DNA of 64,000 bases, from NCBI RefSeq assembly GCF_030866765.1, contig NZ_CP133017.1, forward strand, positions 4,322,001 through 4,386,000, read 5' to 3'. The position numbers and the translations under genes are program-made. Below the pieces are notes generated by a model. That model did not search any database and was not told the origin of the DNA. It saw only the letters and a list, made by a program, of their open reading frames with translations. The first letter of the stretch is position 1. Each line of letters starts with the position of its first letter. The stretch comes from Paenibacillus silvisoli (GTDB lineage Bacteria; Bacillota; Bacilli; Paenibacillales; Paenibacillaceae). Shown in pieces: positions 45,174-54,117 of the stretch.

Positions 45174-46260
45174 GCTGCACCTCCTCCTTCGGAACGCCTA
45201 TAAGCGATAGGAGCCAGATCACGGCCGTTACGAAGACGATCACGAATAATTCGATCACGAATGTCGTTTGAATGAACACTTGCGTCGACCGGACATTTGC
45301 CATCGCCACTTTGGTGAGTACGATGAAGATCAAGCCGATGACGGCAATGAAGATGGCGCGTGCCTTCGGCTTCCGCAAACCAATGAGCTCGACTACGACA
45401 ATCAAGGGAAGCGAAGATCGGATTAAGGCCCCGGCGAGCCATTGATAAATCGCAAAGAAATCGACATGCTCGATATATTTGCCAATGCTCACGAGGCGCC
45501 ACTGCGCAAAAGCAGGGTACAACAGTTTATCCGCTTCCTGCGGACCGAACTCCGTGATCGCGCCAATCGTCGGCCCCAGCATGAGCAGCATAATGAAGAG
45601 CAGCTGGACAATAACCTGCCAATGCTTGATCTTCTTTCTCAAATGATGCTGGAAGAACAGCAGTATCGATAATTCCATTAAGCAGCTGGCCGCGAAGACG
45701 CCGCCATGCAAAGGCTTATTCCAGCCATGCTCAAGAAACGGCAGCAGCTGCTCGTAGTTTTTGTAAGGCATATTGGCGCTCATGACGAAATCGCCGAGAA
45801 TGACGACGGTCGGCAGCAGCAGGCAAGATAAGTAGGCGATCGCCCTCAATCCGCTGTAAGCGGCAAACCCAATCATCGTCATTAGACCGATCATAACGAC
45901 AATCGATGGCGTATATGGCAAATACGTAAACGACGTCCAAGCCGTCGTCACGACGAACGTTTGGTAGCTTGAATGCAGAAATACGATCATCATGGGGATC
46001 AAGAGCAGCCAAGCTCCGAAAGGCGTCAGCCGCTTCCGCAGCCACTGCCGCAGATCGATTTGCTTCGTCCGTTTCATCGTGCCGGTCACGAACATCGCGG
46101 TCCACGGCATGACAACGGCGAAGCCGATAATGCCGCACATCCAGGCGTCGCGGCCGCTGACATCCAGGACGGTCGGCAGCACGAGCACGTGGGATGAAAG
46201 TCCGACGGATAGCGTCAGCATCATGAAAACCGGCCAAAAGCTAATCTTTTTGTCATCCAT
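45115..46260 (-). CDS. Spore germinant receptor B subunit (GerB family)
   Basis: A 381-residue, roughly ten-helix transporter-like protein of the GerAB/ArcD/ProY (APC) family, thought to bind the germinant. N-terminal KISFWPVFMMLTLSVGLSSHVLVLPTVLD. The start at 46260 (MDDKKISFW) is taken because of family length; AAGGAG lies about 14 bases upstream, a rather long gap. It is the first gene of the operon, so the order is B-A-C rather than the common A-B-C. Confidence 0.92.
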   Translation of the reverse strand: MDDKKISFWPVFMMLTLSVGLSSHVLVLPTVLDVSGRDAWMCGIIGFAVVMPWTAMFVTGTMKRTKQIDLRQWLRKRLTPFGAWLLLIPMMIVFLHSSYQTFVVTTAWTSFTYLPYTPSIVVMIGLMTMIGFAAYSGLRAIAYLSCLLLPTVVILGDFVMSANMPYKNYEQLLPFLEHGWNKPLHGGVFAASCLMELSILLFFQHHLRKKIKHWQVIVQLLFIMLLMLGPTIGAITEFGPQEADKLLYPAFAQWRLVSIGKYIEHVDFFAIYQWLAGALIRSSLPLIVVVELIGLRKPKARAIFIAVIGLIFIVLTKVAMANVRSTQVFIQTTFVIELFVIVFVTAVIWLLSLIGVPKEEVQHENPKSGHEPSPTEARNNL

Positions 46261-46311
46261 GACGGGACGGTCACTCCTTCCATTTCGGCATAGTTTTACC
46301 AATTCGGGCAT

Positions 46312-46355
46312 AAAAAAACCGGACGCCGCCGATTGGATGATCGGGGCGACCGGTT
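46312..46355 (-). terminator. Terminator of the fucU-like gene
   Basis: On the minus strand AACCGGTCGCC...GGCGTCCGGTT followed by TTTTT; an inner CCGAT/ATCGG pair extends it. It overlaps the region ahead of the germination operon. Confidence 0.8.
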
Positions 46356-46385
46356 GCTGACGTTTAAGGCTGCAGCGTCTGCCAG

Positions 46386-46814
46386 TTAAGCGATGACGCC
46401 TTTTTTCAAAATAACGTTCGCGTACAACGCGCTTTCGCTCGTTGCGATGATGGCATAAGCTTTGCGAGCGCGGTCATAGAAATCAAACCGCTCCACTTGC
46501 TCGATCGCATCGGAATTGCCCGTCCGTTCGCGGATGATGGCTGCGAACGCATCCCAAATCGGCGTCTCCGATTTGTCGCCGGGTACGACCTGCATGACCG
46601 ATACCGGCTTCTCGACGTATTGGTCGAGCGGGAACAGCTTCAGAATCGCGTCCAGCAGCTCCGGCACTTGATGACCGTCGCAGCGGACGAGGCGCTGCGC
46701 GTGGCTGGCGGCCGGGAAGTTGCCGTCGCCGATGACGATTTCGTCGCCGTGGCCCATTTCCATTAGAATCTTCAGCAGCTCGGGCGAAATGATATTCGGA
46801 ATTCCATGAAGCAT
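46386..46814 (-). CDS. RbsD/FucU-family sugar mutarotase
   Basis: A 142-residue decameric-type mutarotase closest to FucU, which interconverts alpha and beta anomers of L-fucose. Seen: MGHGDEIVIGDGNFPA with the catalytic His and Asp, VPELLDAILKLFPLD, and the C-terminal FYDRARKAYAIIATSESALYANVILKKG. ATG at 46814 has GGAGG 8 bases upstream, five residues inside the longest frame. No fucose catabolic genes adjoin, but two sugar-type operators lie in its promoter. Confidence 0.9.
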   Translation of the reverse strand: MLHGIPNIISPELLKILMEMGHGDEIVIGDGNFPAASHAQRLVRCDGHQVPELLDAILKLFPLDQYVEKPVSVMQVVPGDKSETPIWDAFAAIIRERTGNSDAIEQVERFDFYDRARKAYAIIATSESALYANVILKKGVIA

Positions 46815-46855
46815 GATGGTTTCCTCCAATACGGAATAATTGCGGCGTTCAAGCG

Positions 46856-46900
46856 TGTTACCGATAACATAAAACTAGCAATGAAACCGTTTGCTGTCAA
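46856..46900 (-). promoter_or_regulatory. fucU promoter with cre-like and LacI-type operator sites
   Basis: On the minus strand TTGACA (46900-46895), 17 bases, TAGTTT (46877-46872). The spacer holds ATGAAACCGTTTGCT (plus strand, 46881-46895), which fits the CcpA cre pattern WTGNAANCGNWNNCW. Downstream at 46856-46869 is TGTTACCGATAACA, an inverted repeat with central CG as in LacI-family operators. Confidence 0.55.
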
Positions 46901-46905
46901 TCAAC

Positions 46906-46956
46906 AAAAAGAGTGCCGAAGAATGCCGACTAGGATGTCGGGCTCTCTCGGCACTC
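46906..46956 (-). terminator. Terminator of the hydrolase operon
   Basis: On the minus strand GAGTGCCGA...TCGGCACTC followed by TTTTTG; an inner CCCGACAT/..GTCGG pair sits in the loop. Confidence 0.8.
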
Positions 46957-46963
46957 GATTCAT

Positions 46964-49282
46964 TTAACTCTCGCTTACCACATCGCTGAACCCGATATCG
47001 TCCAGCATCACTTTCCCCTCGTCGCTGGTGAAATAGAACGTGACGCGCGACAGCTCCTCCGCATCAAAATCCGGATTGACGGTTTCGAACCGGTCCAGCG
47101 GCAGGCTGTACGTTTGGAACACCGATTCAATCGGCACTTTATATTTGCCGTTCTTCACTTTTTTCTCCAGCCACGGGAACCAGGTGAATGTCGTATACGG
47201 CAGCGGGGTCACCGCTTTGAACGCCGAGAGCGGCAGCCGGACGGCCTCGCCGTCCACGCTCTGCAGCTCGACCTCGACTGCCGGCTGCGGGATATCGCCT
47301 CCGGCGGCTTCGGCTGCCGAGTACTCGTCCTTGTCCTTCACGAGCGATCGCTCCAAATTCGTCATCGAAAATTGCAGCTGCTGCTCGTCGCTGTCGATTT
47401 TACTGCCCCAAGCATCGGACAGCTCCAGCGTGTAGCTCCCATCGCCCTGCTTCCACTGAAGCGCCACTCCGCGGCTGCCTTTATCGTTATTGTCGCGGTC
47501 CTTGGCCTGCTCTTCCGTCCACTGCAAGTTTTTCGCCGTCGCCTTGGCGCCGCTGCTCAGCGTCTCTTTGCTGTAATCCTCGTCGGCGCGCGCAAGCGGA
47601 ATGAAGCTGCCGTCCTCATAGCGATTAATATAAGTAGCCTCCGGCAGCCAAGCCGCCCCTGACCGGTAATCGGCGAACAGCGGCTGGTATTCCTTCTTGC
47701 CGTACAGCGCGGCCTCGAGGAACGCGCTGACGTAGACCTCGGCCACCTGCCGCTGATCCTCCGCCGGCATCATATCGCTGTTGCGAAGCAGCAAGCCGCC
47801 TGGCAAGCTGTCGTCCATCGTGCCCCAATCGGTATTAAATCGGCTGTGATTGGCCTCGCCGATATAGAGCGTCGCCTTGAAGCGGTTCGAATCCGGCGAG
47901 AACGACGAACGAAGATATTGGCGTTCGCCGTTAAACGTATCGACGTCTCCATCGCTCGCGCCTTGCAAAGACAAATAATATTTATCCCGCAGCTGCGCCT
48001 TCTTCTTATCGACGTTCGTATCCGTCGGCGCGATGCCGACAACGGCTTGAATGCCAATTTCGCGTATGCCGGTCAACGATTTGTCGTCGGCAAACCATTT
48101 CGTCCAATCCGCCGCCATCGCCACCGCCTGTCCGCCGCGGGAATGGCCGATCAGCGCAACCTTCTGCAAATCGACCGATTGGTAGAACGGATTGTCCTTC
48201 TCGCCGTTATACTGAGCGATCTGCTGCAGATGCTTGAGCAGCATCCAGGCCCGCACCTTAAAATCATTGTTCGGGATGTTCCCCCAAACGGAATAGTTCA
48301 GGAAATTTTCATCGACCGAAACGGCGATAAACCCTCTGCTTGCCAGCAGTTCGCCGAGGTAAGCATAACCTCCGTCCGAAAACTGCTCCATCAGATGATT
48401 GCCATGCACCATGAGGACGAGCGGATAGTTCCCCTTCTCCTCCGGCATCCAGACGCGGCCGTTCACCGGCAGCTCCTTCTGATCGAAGCCCCAGAAAAAC
48501 TCGCGCAGCCAATTCCAGCGTTTAATGTACGCCGAGGCGTCAACCGAATCGGATGTCAGAAGCACGTCCGAGCCATATTCATCGCGTTTCGTATCGTTTC
48601 CGCTGCCATAGGTAAAGCTACGTATACGGAACAGACCGTGCTCGGAAGGATTGTCCGCCGTCAGCTTCTTCACTTCCGCTTCCGCCGCCGCTTGATCCGC
48701 CGCCATACCGGCCGCAGGGATCGCGGCGGCAGGCCGATTGACCGGCCATTGGTTGAAGGTGAGTCCGGTTAACGTCACGGCAACGATGACCGTGAGCTTT
48801 ACGAGCATCGATATTCTTCTGCTGGCCAGCAAGCCGATGACAAGTCCGCCTAAGATGCCGAGCAGCGTCACGCAAGCCGCCAAAATAACCGACAACGGAT
48901 TGCCGATATTCGTTTCGTCAAAAACATACCAGATCAGTGCGCCTACACTTAAAAAGCCAGCCAGCGTGAAACGGGGTAAAGGTACATAGCACAAGGCGAG
49001 CAAATAAGCGCCGATGAGTCCGGCTGCCGTCAGTACGGCTGTCCCAAGCAGCACCGCGACCGCACCGTCGAATAAAACACCCATCCCCGTCGGCATGCCG
49101 AGCGATGCGATAACAAGAATCGAGCTGCAAATGACCCACAGCCCGGCTATTCCAAAGCGCCATAGAGGCGTATCATAGACAAATGTTTGCTTTCCCCGAG
49201 CCAGCAGCCAGCTCGCGAGCCTTTTCCAGAACGGCTCTTGCGGGTGCGGCGCCGGTATCGGCGTGATCAGTTCCAGATCCAT
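46964..49282 (-). CDS. Membrane-bound alpha/beta hydrolase (772 aa)
   Basis: Five to six membrane helices (residues about 40-195) are fused to an extracellular alpha/beta hydrolase domain (about 230-560) and a C-terminal beta-rich domain (about 610-770) ending in a metal- or sugar-binding-like FYFTSDEGKVMLDDIGFSD. The nucleophile elbow is GHSRGG, within VALIGHSRGGQAVAMAAD, and the oxyanion strand VLMVHGNH. It resembles dienelactone hydrolase/chlorophyllase-like esterases, but the membrane part is not usual there. Substrate unknown. It is 64 bases downstream of the metallophosphoesterase gene, likely one operon. Confidence 0.8.
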   Translation of the reverse strand: MDLELITPIPAPHPQEPFWKRLASWLLARGKQTFVYDTPLWRFGIAGLWVICSSILVIASLGMPTGMGVLFDGAVAVLLGTAVLTAAGLIGAYLLALCYVPLPRFTLAGFLSVGALIWYVFDETNIGNPLSVILAACVTLLGILGGLVIGLLASRRISMLVKLTVIVAVTLTGLTFNQWPVNRPAAAIPAAGMAADQAAAEAEVKKLTADNPSEHGLFRIRSFTYGSGNDTKRDEYGSDVLLTSDSVDASAYIKRWNWLREFFWGFDQKELPVNGRVWMPEEKGNYPLVLMVHGNHLMEQFSDGGYAYLGELLASRGFIAVSVDENFLNYSVWGNIPNNDFKVRAWMLLKHLQQIAQYNGEKDNPFYQSVDLQKVALIGHSRGGQAVAMAADWTKWFADDKSLTGIREIGIQAVVGIAPTDTNVDKKKAQLRDKYYLSLQGASDGDVDTFNGERQYLRSSFSPDSNRFKATLYIGEANHSRFNTDWGTMDDSLPGGLLLRNSDMMPAEDQRQVAEVYVSAFLEAALYGKKEYQPLFADYRSGAAWLPEATYINRYEDGSFIPLARADEDYSKETLSSGAKATAKNLQWTEEQAKDRDNNDKGSRGVALQWKQGDGSYTLELSDAWGSKIDSDEQQLQFSMTNLERSLVKDKDEYSAAEAAGGDIPQPAVEVELQSVDGEAVRLPLSAFKAVTPLPYTTFTWFPWLEKKVKNGKYKVPIESVFQTYSLPLDRFETVNPDFDAEELSRVTFYFTSDEGKVMLDDIGFSDVVSES

Positions 49283-49346
49283 AATAGGCTCCCCAATTAT
49301 CCGTCTTTGACTCGATTATACGCCCCTGAACGATTGCAACCAACAA

Positions 49347-50483
49347 CTATTTGTTGTCACTTCCCTGCCCGAATTTCACCGTAATCGATAAAATCTCGCT
49401 CCGGCTCCCAAGTCGAATCGGCGGTCCCCATGTCCCGAACCCCGATGATACGAACGCATGAAGGCGTCCCTTCAGCAAATAGCCGTAGTCAAGCTCGAAA
49501 ATTCGTCTCGTGATCAAATGATTCGGCGCCATTTGTCCGCGGTGCGTGTGGCCATGAACGGATAGATCCGCTCCGGCATCGGCTATTTCGGCGATCGCTC
49601 CCGGCTGGTGATCCATGAAGATCATCGGAAGCGCTCTGTCCAATCCGGCTGTGAGCTCCGCTGCCTTTTTCCGGCCGCGGTCGGTTTTGTCCTTGCGTCC
49701 GATCAGATAGACCCCATCGGCGATAACCACGGTTTCATCCAGCAGCACCGGAATATCGACGCCTTTCATTTCCCGAACGAATTCGGAAATGCCGCCGCCG
49801 TAGTATTCGTGGTTGCCCAGCACCGCGAAGGTTCCGTAGGTTGTTTTCATTTCCGCAAGCTTGCCTGCATAGCCGTGCTTCAGGAAAGGCGATACATCGT
49901 CGTCAAGCACGTCGCCGGCCAGCAGCATCACATCCGGCTTCAGCTCATTGACCCGATCGACGAGCCGCTGCAAATGCCGTCCGCCTACCGTCGTTCCGAG
50001 GTGAAGATCGGAAGCGACCGCGATGTGCAGCTGTTTCAGCCCGCCAGCCGCCTTCGGAACCGTCACTTCGTACGCGCGCACGACCGGGCTCCAAGCATTG
50101 TAAGACCCTTTGGCGAGCAATAATGCCAATGCCGCAATAACCGCCAAGCCCGTCCACAAAATCGAGTCGCCGGTTGTCACCGAAGTCGATGCGCGCAGCC
50201 CCCATGCCGCCAAATCGGCCAGCGGAAGCAGCAGAATGCTGTACTGGAAAATAGCGATCCAATACGAACCGATCCATTTCAAACCGTCGCCGGCAGCCCG
50301 GGGCAGAAAGCGCCGGACCATTCGCGAGACGATATAGCTGAGCGATAGGATGCCGAATACCGGCCAGAACACGCCGCCGGGAACATGGCCTCCCGCCGCG
50401 GTCAGAAACAGCTCGGCATGCCACCCGATATACAGCTGCAGGACGATAAAAACCGTTAAAATGACTACAAATCTGACTGCCAT
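49347..50483 (-). CDS. Membrane metallophosphoesterase (YkuE/YaeI-like)
   Basis: A 378-residue protein with four N-terminal membrane helices (about 1-125) and a calcineurin-like phosphoesterase domain with all metal motifs: ASDLHLGTTVGG, LLAGDVLDDD, VLGNHEYYGG, MDHQPG and VHGHTHRGQ. Related enzymes hydrolyse phospholipid or UDP-sugar lipid substrates. GGGGAGG lies before the ATG. Followed closely by the alpha/beta hydrolase gene. Confidence 0.92.
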   Translation of the reverse strand: MAVRFVVILTVFIVLQLYIGWHAELFLTAAGGHVPGGVFWPVFGILSLSYIVSRMVRRFLPRAAGDGLKWIGSYWIAIFQYSILLLPLADLAAWGLRASTSVTTGDSILWTGLAVIAALALLLAKGSYNAWSPVVRAYEVTVPKAAGGLKQLHIAVASDLHLGTTVGGRHLQRLVDRVNELKPDVMLLAGDVLDDDVSPFLKHGYAGKLAEMKTTYGTFAVLGNHEYYGGGISEFVREMKGVDIPVLLDETVVIADGVYLIGRKDKTDRGRKKAAELTAGLDRALPMIFMDHQPGAIAEIADAGADLSVHGHTHRGQMAPNHLITRRIFELDYGYLLKGRLHAFVSSGFGTWGPPIRLGSRSEILSITVKFGQGSDNK

Positions 50484-50577
50484 AGTTCCTCCCCGCGTGC
50501 CCGATTCCGGGCTGTCTATTCATCTTCCACTAGTATAGCGGCTTTATGGAAAAATAGCGATTTTGCTAGAGTCGCGC

Positions 50578-50604
50578 AAAAAAGCGCTGCCGATTAGCAG
50601 CGCT
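50578..50604 (-). terminator. Terminator of the first ABC operon
   Basis: On the minus strand AGCGCTGC and GCAGCGCT arms, then TTTTTTG. Confidence 0.85.
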
Positions 50605-50636
50605 CTGCGATGTTGCTACGACTCTACGTATTCACT

Positions 50637-52073
50637 CTACTCATTCAAATACGTCGATACTCGATTCTGGATCAATTTGGCGACGGCATCCGCGGATTTC
50701 TGCCCGGTGAAGAACGCTTTGACTTCCTCCGCGATGATTTTCTGGACCGTCGTTTCATAGCCGATATTTCTTAAGCTGGCTATGGACAGCATGTCGCGGA
50801 TGGCCTTTAGATTCTCTTCCGTCGCTTCGACCGTAACGCCCCCCCCTTTAGCGGCTACATTCTGATCCATGCCGTTCGCCTCTACCTCCTCGATTGCACG
50901 TTCGTTAACGGCTTTATTCATCGAGAAACCTGAACTTCCCGGTTGTTTCGGATAAGATTGCATCTCTTCGGAAAGCAGAAACTTCATAAACTCCCAGGCA
51001 TCCCTTTTCACTTCGGAATTCGCGTTCATGGCGATTTGATTCGTCACGAGAAACGAGATGCCCGATTGTTGATCCGCGGCATGCGGCTTTTGGTAGACCT
51101 TTCCGTCCTTAAAAAACATGCCGAGCCGTAAGAGATAGTCGCTTGGGGAAGTAATCAAGGAATAGTAGAAATTGCTATTCGTAACGGCGTCGCCGCTAAG
51201 CGACTTCTCATCGTACATCGCCTTCACTTCCGACAGCAATTCCTTGAAATAAGGCGTGTCGAACGATGCTTTGCCGGTAGTCCCATCGATCAATCGGCTA
51301 TAGTTGTCGGACACGAGATTGTTGATCATTGCTTCAGGCGGCAAAAAACCGATGGAAGAGGGCTGGCCGTTCTTGTCAGCCAACCGCTTGCTGACCTCGG
51401 CGAATTGGCTCCACGTCCATTTCTGATCATCAATCGCGATACCTGCTTTCTTCAACCCAGCGGCGTCTCCGTACAAGGCCTCCAAGTAAAATTCGATAGG
51501 CATTAAATAGAGACCTCCGTTCATTTTGGAGCCTGACATGATGTTCGTATGGTATTGCCGCGGATCGAAGCCGGCATCCCGATCGATCCAATCATTCACA
51601 TTTTCGAACGCGCCTTTGTTCACGTACTTATCAATGGGCAAATCGACGGTAGTAAACGCGAATAAATCAGCTCCCTTGCCGGAAAGCACCTCAGTCGTCG
51701 TCGTTTTGATATATTTCTCCACGTCGGCGGCACTCATCATGCTTTTATTTGTAAATTCTTTAAATTGAATCGTCGTGTTCGGGTGTAACGCTTCGTACTT
51801 CTCTTTCGCAAGCTTATAAAATGAATTAACGCCCAGAATCGATACGACGATGGTTTTCGGTTTATCGTCCAGCGGCTCCAGACCCGCAGGGGCTGCGTCA
51901 GCTTCGATGTTCGCCGGACCGTTTGGTAGTTGATCGTCGATTGTTTGCTGTGAAGCGGTTTCCTTGGATTTCGTTGCATTGCCGATCGCCTTATTCTCGC
52001 TATTGTCTTTGTTACACGCCGACAATCCAATCAACAAGAAACTGCTCAGCATTACAATCAGTGCTTTTTTCAT
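50637..52073 (-). CDS. Extracellular solute-binding lipoprotein (family 1)
   Basis: A 478-residue sugar-type binding lipoprotein. Signal peptide of residues 1-19 with lipobox IGLSAC; an Asn/Lys-rich linker then the two-lobe binding fold (TIVVSILGVNSFYKLAKEKYEALHPNTTIQFKEF, WTWSQFAEVSKRL, the C-terminal AWEFMKFLLSEEMQSYP). Last gene of a four-gene operon permease-permease-adaptor-binding protein; binding proteins usually come first. Substrate unknown. Confidence 0.9.
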   Translation of the reverse strand: MKKALIVMLSSFLLIGLSACNKDNSENKAIGNATKSKETASQQTIDDQLPNGPANIEADAAPAGLEPLDDKPKTIVVSILGVNSFYKLAKEKYEALHPNTTIQFKEFTNKSMMSAADVEKYIKTTTTEVLSGKGADLFAFTTVDLPIDKYVNKGAFENVNDWIDRDAGFDPRQYHTNIMSGSKMNGGLYLMPIEFYLEALYGDAAGLKKAGIAIDDQKWTWSQFAEVSKRLADKNGQPSSIGFLPPEAMINNLVSDNYSRLIDGTTGKASFDTPYFKELLSEVKAMYDEKSLSGDAVTNSNFYYSLITSPSDYLLRLGMFFKDGKVYQKPHAADQQSGISFLVTNQIAMNANSEVKRDAWEFMKFLLSEEMQSYPKQPGSSGFSMNKAVNERAIEEVEANGMDQNVAAKGGGVTVEATEENLKAIRDMLSIASLRNIGYETTVQKIIAEEVKAFFTGQKSADAVAKLIQNRVSTYLNE

Positions 52074-52100
52074 TTTGCATTCCTCTTTTCAATGAGATAG

Positions 52101-53213
52101 TCATGATTTCTTCATTACGCGGACGCGCTCACCGTCCGAAACGGGGTCGCTGCTTTCCAGAATAATCGGCGAATCCGGGAAAACCCCTTGCAGCACGACC
52201 GTTTCGAACTCGTTCGAATCGCCGGTTTCGATCAGCACTTTGCGGACATGGCTTGTATTGCCGAGCGGCCCTTTATTCTCCTCAATGACGTAAACATAGG
52301 CAGCGCCTGCTTCCTTATGAACAGCCTCTTTCGGAATCAGAATTCCGCCTGTATCCGCGGAATGAAAATCGAGGCGAACACGCGCTTGCTCGCCGCCATG
52401 CAGCGACTCGTGTTTCACCGATACGACGATGGTGAATTGCGCGTCCTTGTTTTCGATACCCGTAACGATGCCTTTCAGCTTCCTCCCGTTTTCCGTTTGA
52501 CCGGCCAGAACATCAAGCTTCTGTCCGATCTTCAGAAGCTCGCTAAAGTCCGCCGGGACCGGCAGCCGCATGCGATAGCCTTGACTGGACGATGCGATTT
52601 GAACATCGGGTCCGGCGCTGGCCGTTATCAAGCCGTCTACGGCATTGACTTGCCTAATCATCCCGTCGAACGGCGCTTTCAGCTCGCGATTGCTGACCAA
52701 ATCGATTTCCATACGGTCAATGCTGCGCCGCTGCCCCTCCAATGTTAGACGAGCGCTCTTGAGATCCCGATCCGCGCCGCGCAATCGGGCGTCATCTCCG
52801 CTGGAAGCAGCCTCTACGTAACGCTCCTGCAAGCCTTGAATGGTCAGCCGCTGCTGCTCCAGCTGCTCCATAGCGTCCAGATAACGGTCGTCGGCTTCAC
52901 GGCTTTCGTAAACGACCAGCGTTTGCCCCTTTTTGACGGCATCTCCCGCTTTGACCTTCACGGATTTTACCGTCCAACCCGCTGTATTCGATAACGAAGC
53001 TTCCAATACCGGCTCCAGTATGCCGTTTCCGGCAAAGCTCCGAACGAGCTCCCCTTGACGTCCGGCCGTTGTCCATACCTTCGTTACATTCATCGTTTGC
53101 AGCGTATTGCTGAACAAGGTAAGCACGATTAATCCGCATGCGAACAAAGCGGCAAGCAGTCGAATCTTTCTCTTCCTGCCGGTATTCACTTGCTCGGTCT
53201 CTTGCCTTTCCAC
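52101..53213 (-). CDS. HlyD/RND-type membrane-fusion adaptor in an ABC import operon
   Basis: A 370-residue adaptor: N-terminal anchor (about 13-33), a barrel-sandwich/lipoyl half (VKSVKVKAGDAVKKGQTLVVYES), a coiled-coil hairpin (about 105-170, LEQQRLTIQGLQERYVEAA), the second lipoyl half and a beta-barrel. Such proteins normally serve efflux, so its place between sugar permeases and their binding protein is odd. GTG at 53213 has GGGGGG 8 bases upstream; the 84-residue extension seen further upstream lies in the permease gene and is rejected. Confidence 0.85.
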   Translation of the reverse strand: MERQETEQVNTGRKRKIRLLAALFACGLIVLTLFSNTLQTMNVTKVWTTAGRQGELVRSFAGNGILEPVLEASLSNTAGWTVKSVKVKAGDAVKKGQTLVVYESREADDRYLDAMEQLEQQRLTIQGLQERYVEAASSGDDARLRGADRDLKSARLTLEGQRRSIDRMEIDLVSNRELKAPFDGMIRQVNAVDGLITASAGPDVQIASSSQGYRMRLPVPADFSELLKIGQKLDVLAGQTENGRKLKGIVTGIENKDAQFTIVVSVKHESLHGGEQARVRLDFHSADTGGILIPKEAVHKEAGAAYVYVIEENKGPLGNTSHVRKVLIETGDSNEFETVVLQGVFPDSPIILESSDPVSDGERVRVMKKS

Positions 53214-53226
53214 CTGCCGGTCCCCC

Positions 53227-54105
53227 CTACCCTTTAATGCCGGACATTTGAACGCCCTCGATAAAATAAGACTCCGCGTACAAAAACAACAGGACCATCG
53301 GCAGCATATAGAAGACCGACGCCGCGAAGCCAACGCCTCTCGCTTCCTGCTGAACGACGGCGAGATACACCGACAACGGCTGTTTGTAGGCATCTTCCAG
53401 AAAAATAAGCGGCTGCTCCACCATGTTCCAATAATCGACGAACAAAAGAACGATGAGCGCCGCAATGCCTGGTTTTATTAATGGCACGATGATCCCGGAA
53501 AAGATTCGAATATGGCCGGCCCCGTCCATGTAGGCAGCCTCGACGTAAGCGCTGGGGAGCGCCACCATGAACTGTCGCAGCATGAATACGCCGAAAGCGC
53601 CGAAAATGCCGGGAAGGACGATGGCGCTCGCGCTGTTCAGAAGGCCCAACGCATCGGCAATGATATAGTTCGGCACGAGCGTCACCTGAAACGGCATTAG
53701 CATGGCCGCAAGGTAGACGAAGAACAGCCTGTCCCGCCCGCGAAACCGGAGCTTCGCGAAGGCATAGGCAGCCAAAGCGCCGACGATAACCTGACCCGCG
53801 ATAATGAGCGCGACCATGTAAACCGAGTTCCAAAACAGGTTTAAATAGATGGGCGTCGCGAGCAGCACTTTCCCGTACTGTTCGAACGATACCCAATCGG
53901 GAATGAGCTTCAGATTAACAAACGCGTCTTTGCCGCCTGTCGATATGTCCGTCATGATCCCGATCAGGTCATAATTGGATCCGATTTCTTGCTCCGTCAT
54001 GAGCGAATTGGTGAAGGATACGATAATCGGCAGCAGCATCATGATTCCGATCAACGTCAGCGGAATCGTGATGGCGACTCTGGAAATGGAAGCTTTCTGT
54101 TTCAT
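53227..54105 (-). CDS. Carbohydrate ABC permease, MalG type
   Basis: A 292-residue inner-membrane subunit of a sugar ABC importer with six predicted helices and the EAA loop EAAYMDGAGHIRIFSGIIVPLIKPGIAAL that docks the ATPase. Follows the MalF-type permease by 12 bases. No ATPase gene adjoins, as is usual where a shared MsmX-type ATPase serves several importers. Confidence 0.93.
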   Translation of the reverse strand: MKQKASISRVAITIPLTLIGIMMLLPIIVSFTNSLMTEQEIGSNYDLIGIMTDISTGGKDAFVNLKLIPDWVSFEQYGKVLLATPIYLNLFWNSVYMVALIIAGQVIVGALAAYAFAKLRFRGRDRLFFVYLAAMLMPFQVTLVPNYIIADALGLLNSASAIVLPGIFGAFGVFMLRQFMVALPSAYVEAAYMDGAGHIRIFSGIIVPLIKPGIAALIVLLFVDYWNMVEQPLIFLEDAYKQPLSVYLAVVQQEARGVGFAASVFYMLPMVLLFLYAESYFIEGVQMSGIKG

Positions 54106-54117
54106 GGTTTCTCCCCG

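Noticed and set aside
53214-53465. 84-residue N-terminal extension of the HlyD-like adaptor
   Set aside because: The segment lies inside the permease gene in another phase, while the GTG at 53213 has a GGGGGG ribosome site and begins just before the membrane anchor.
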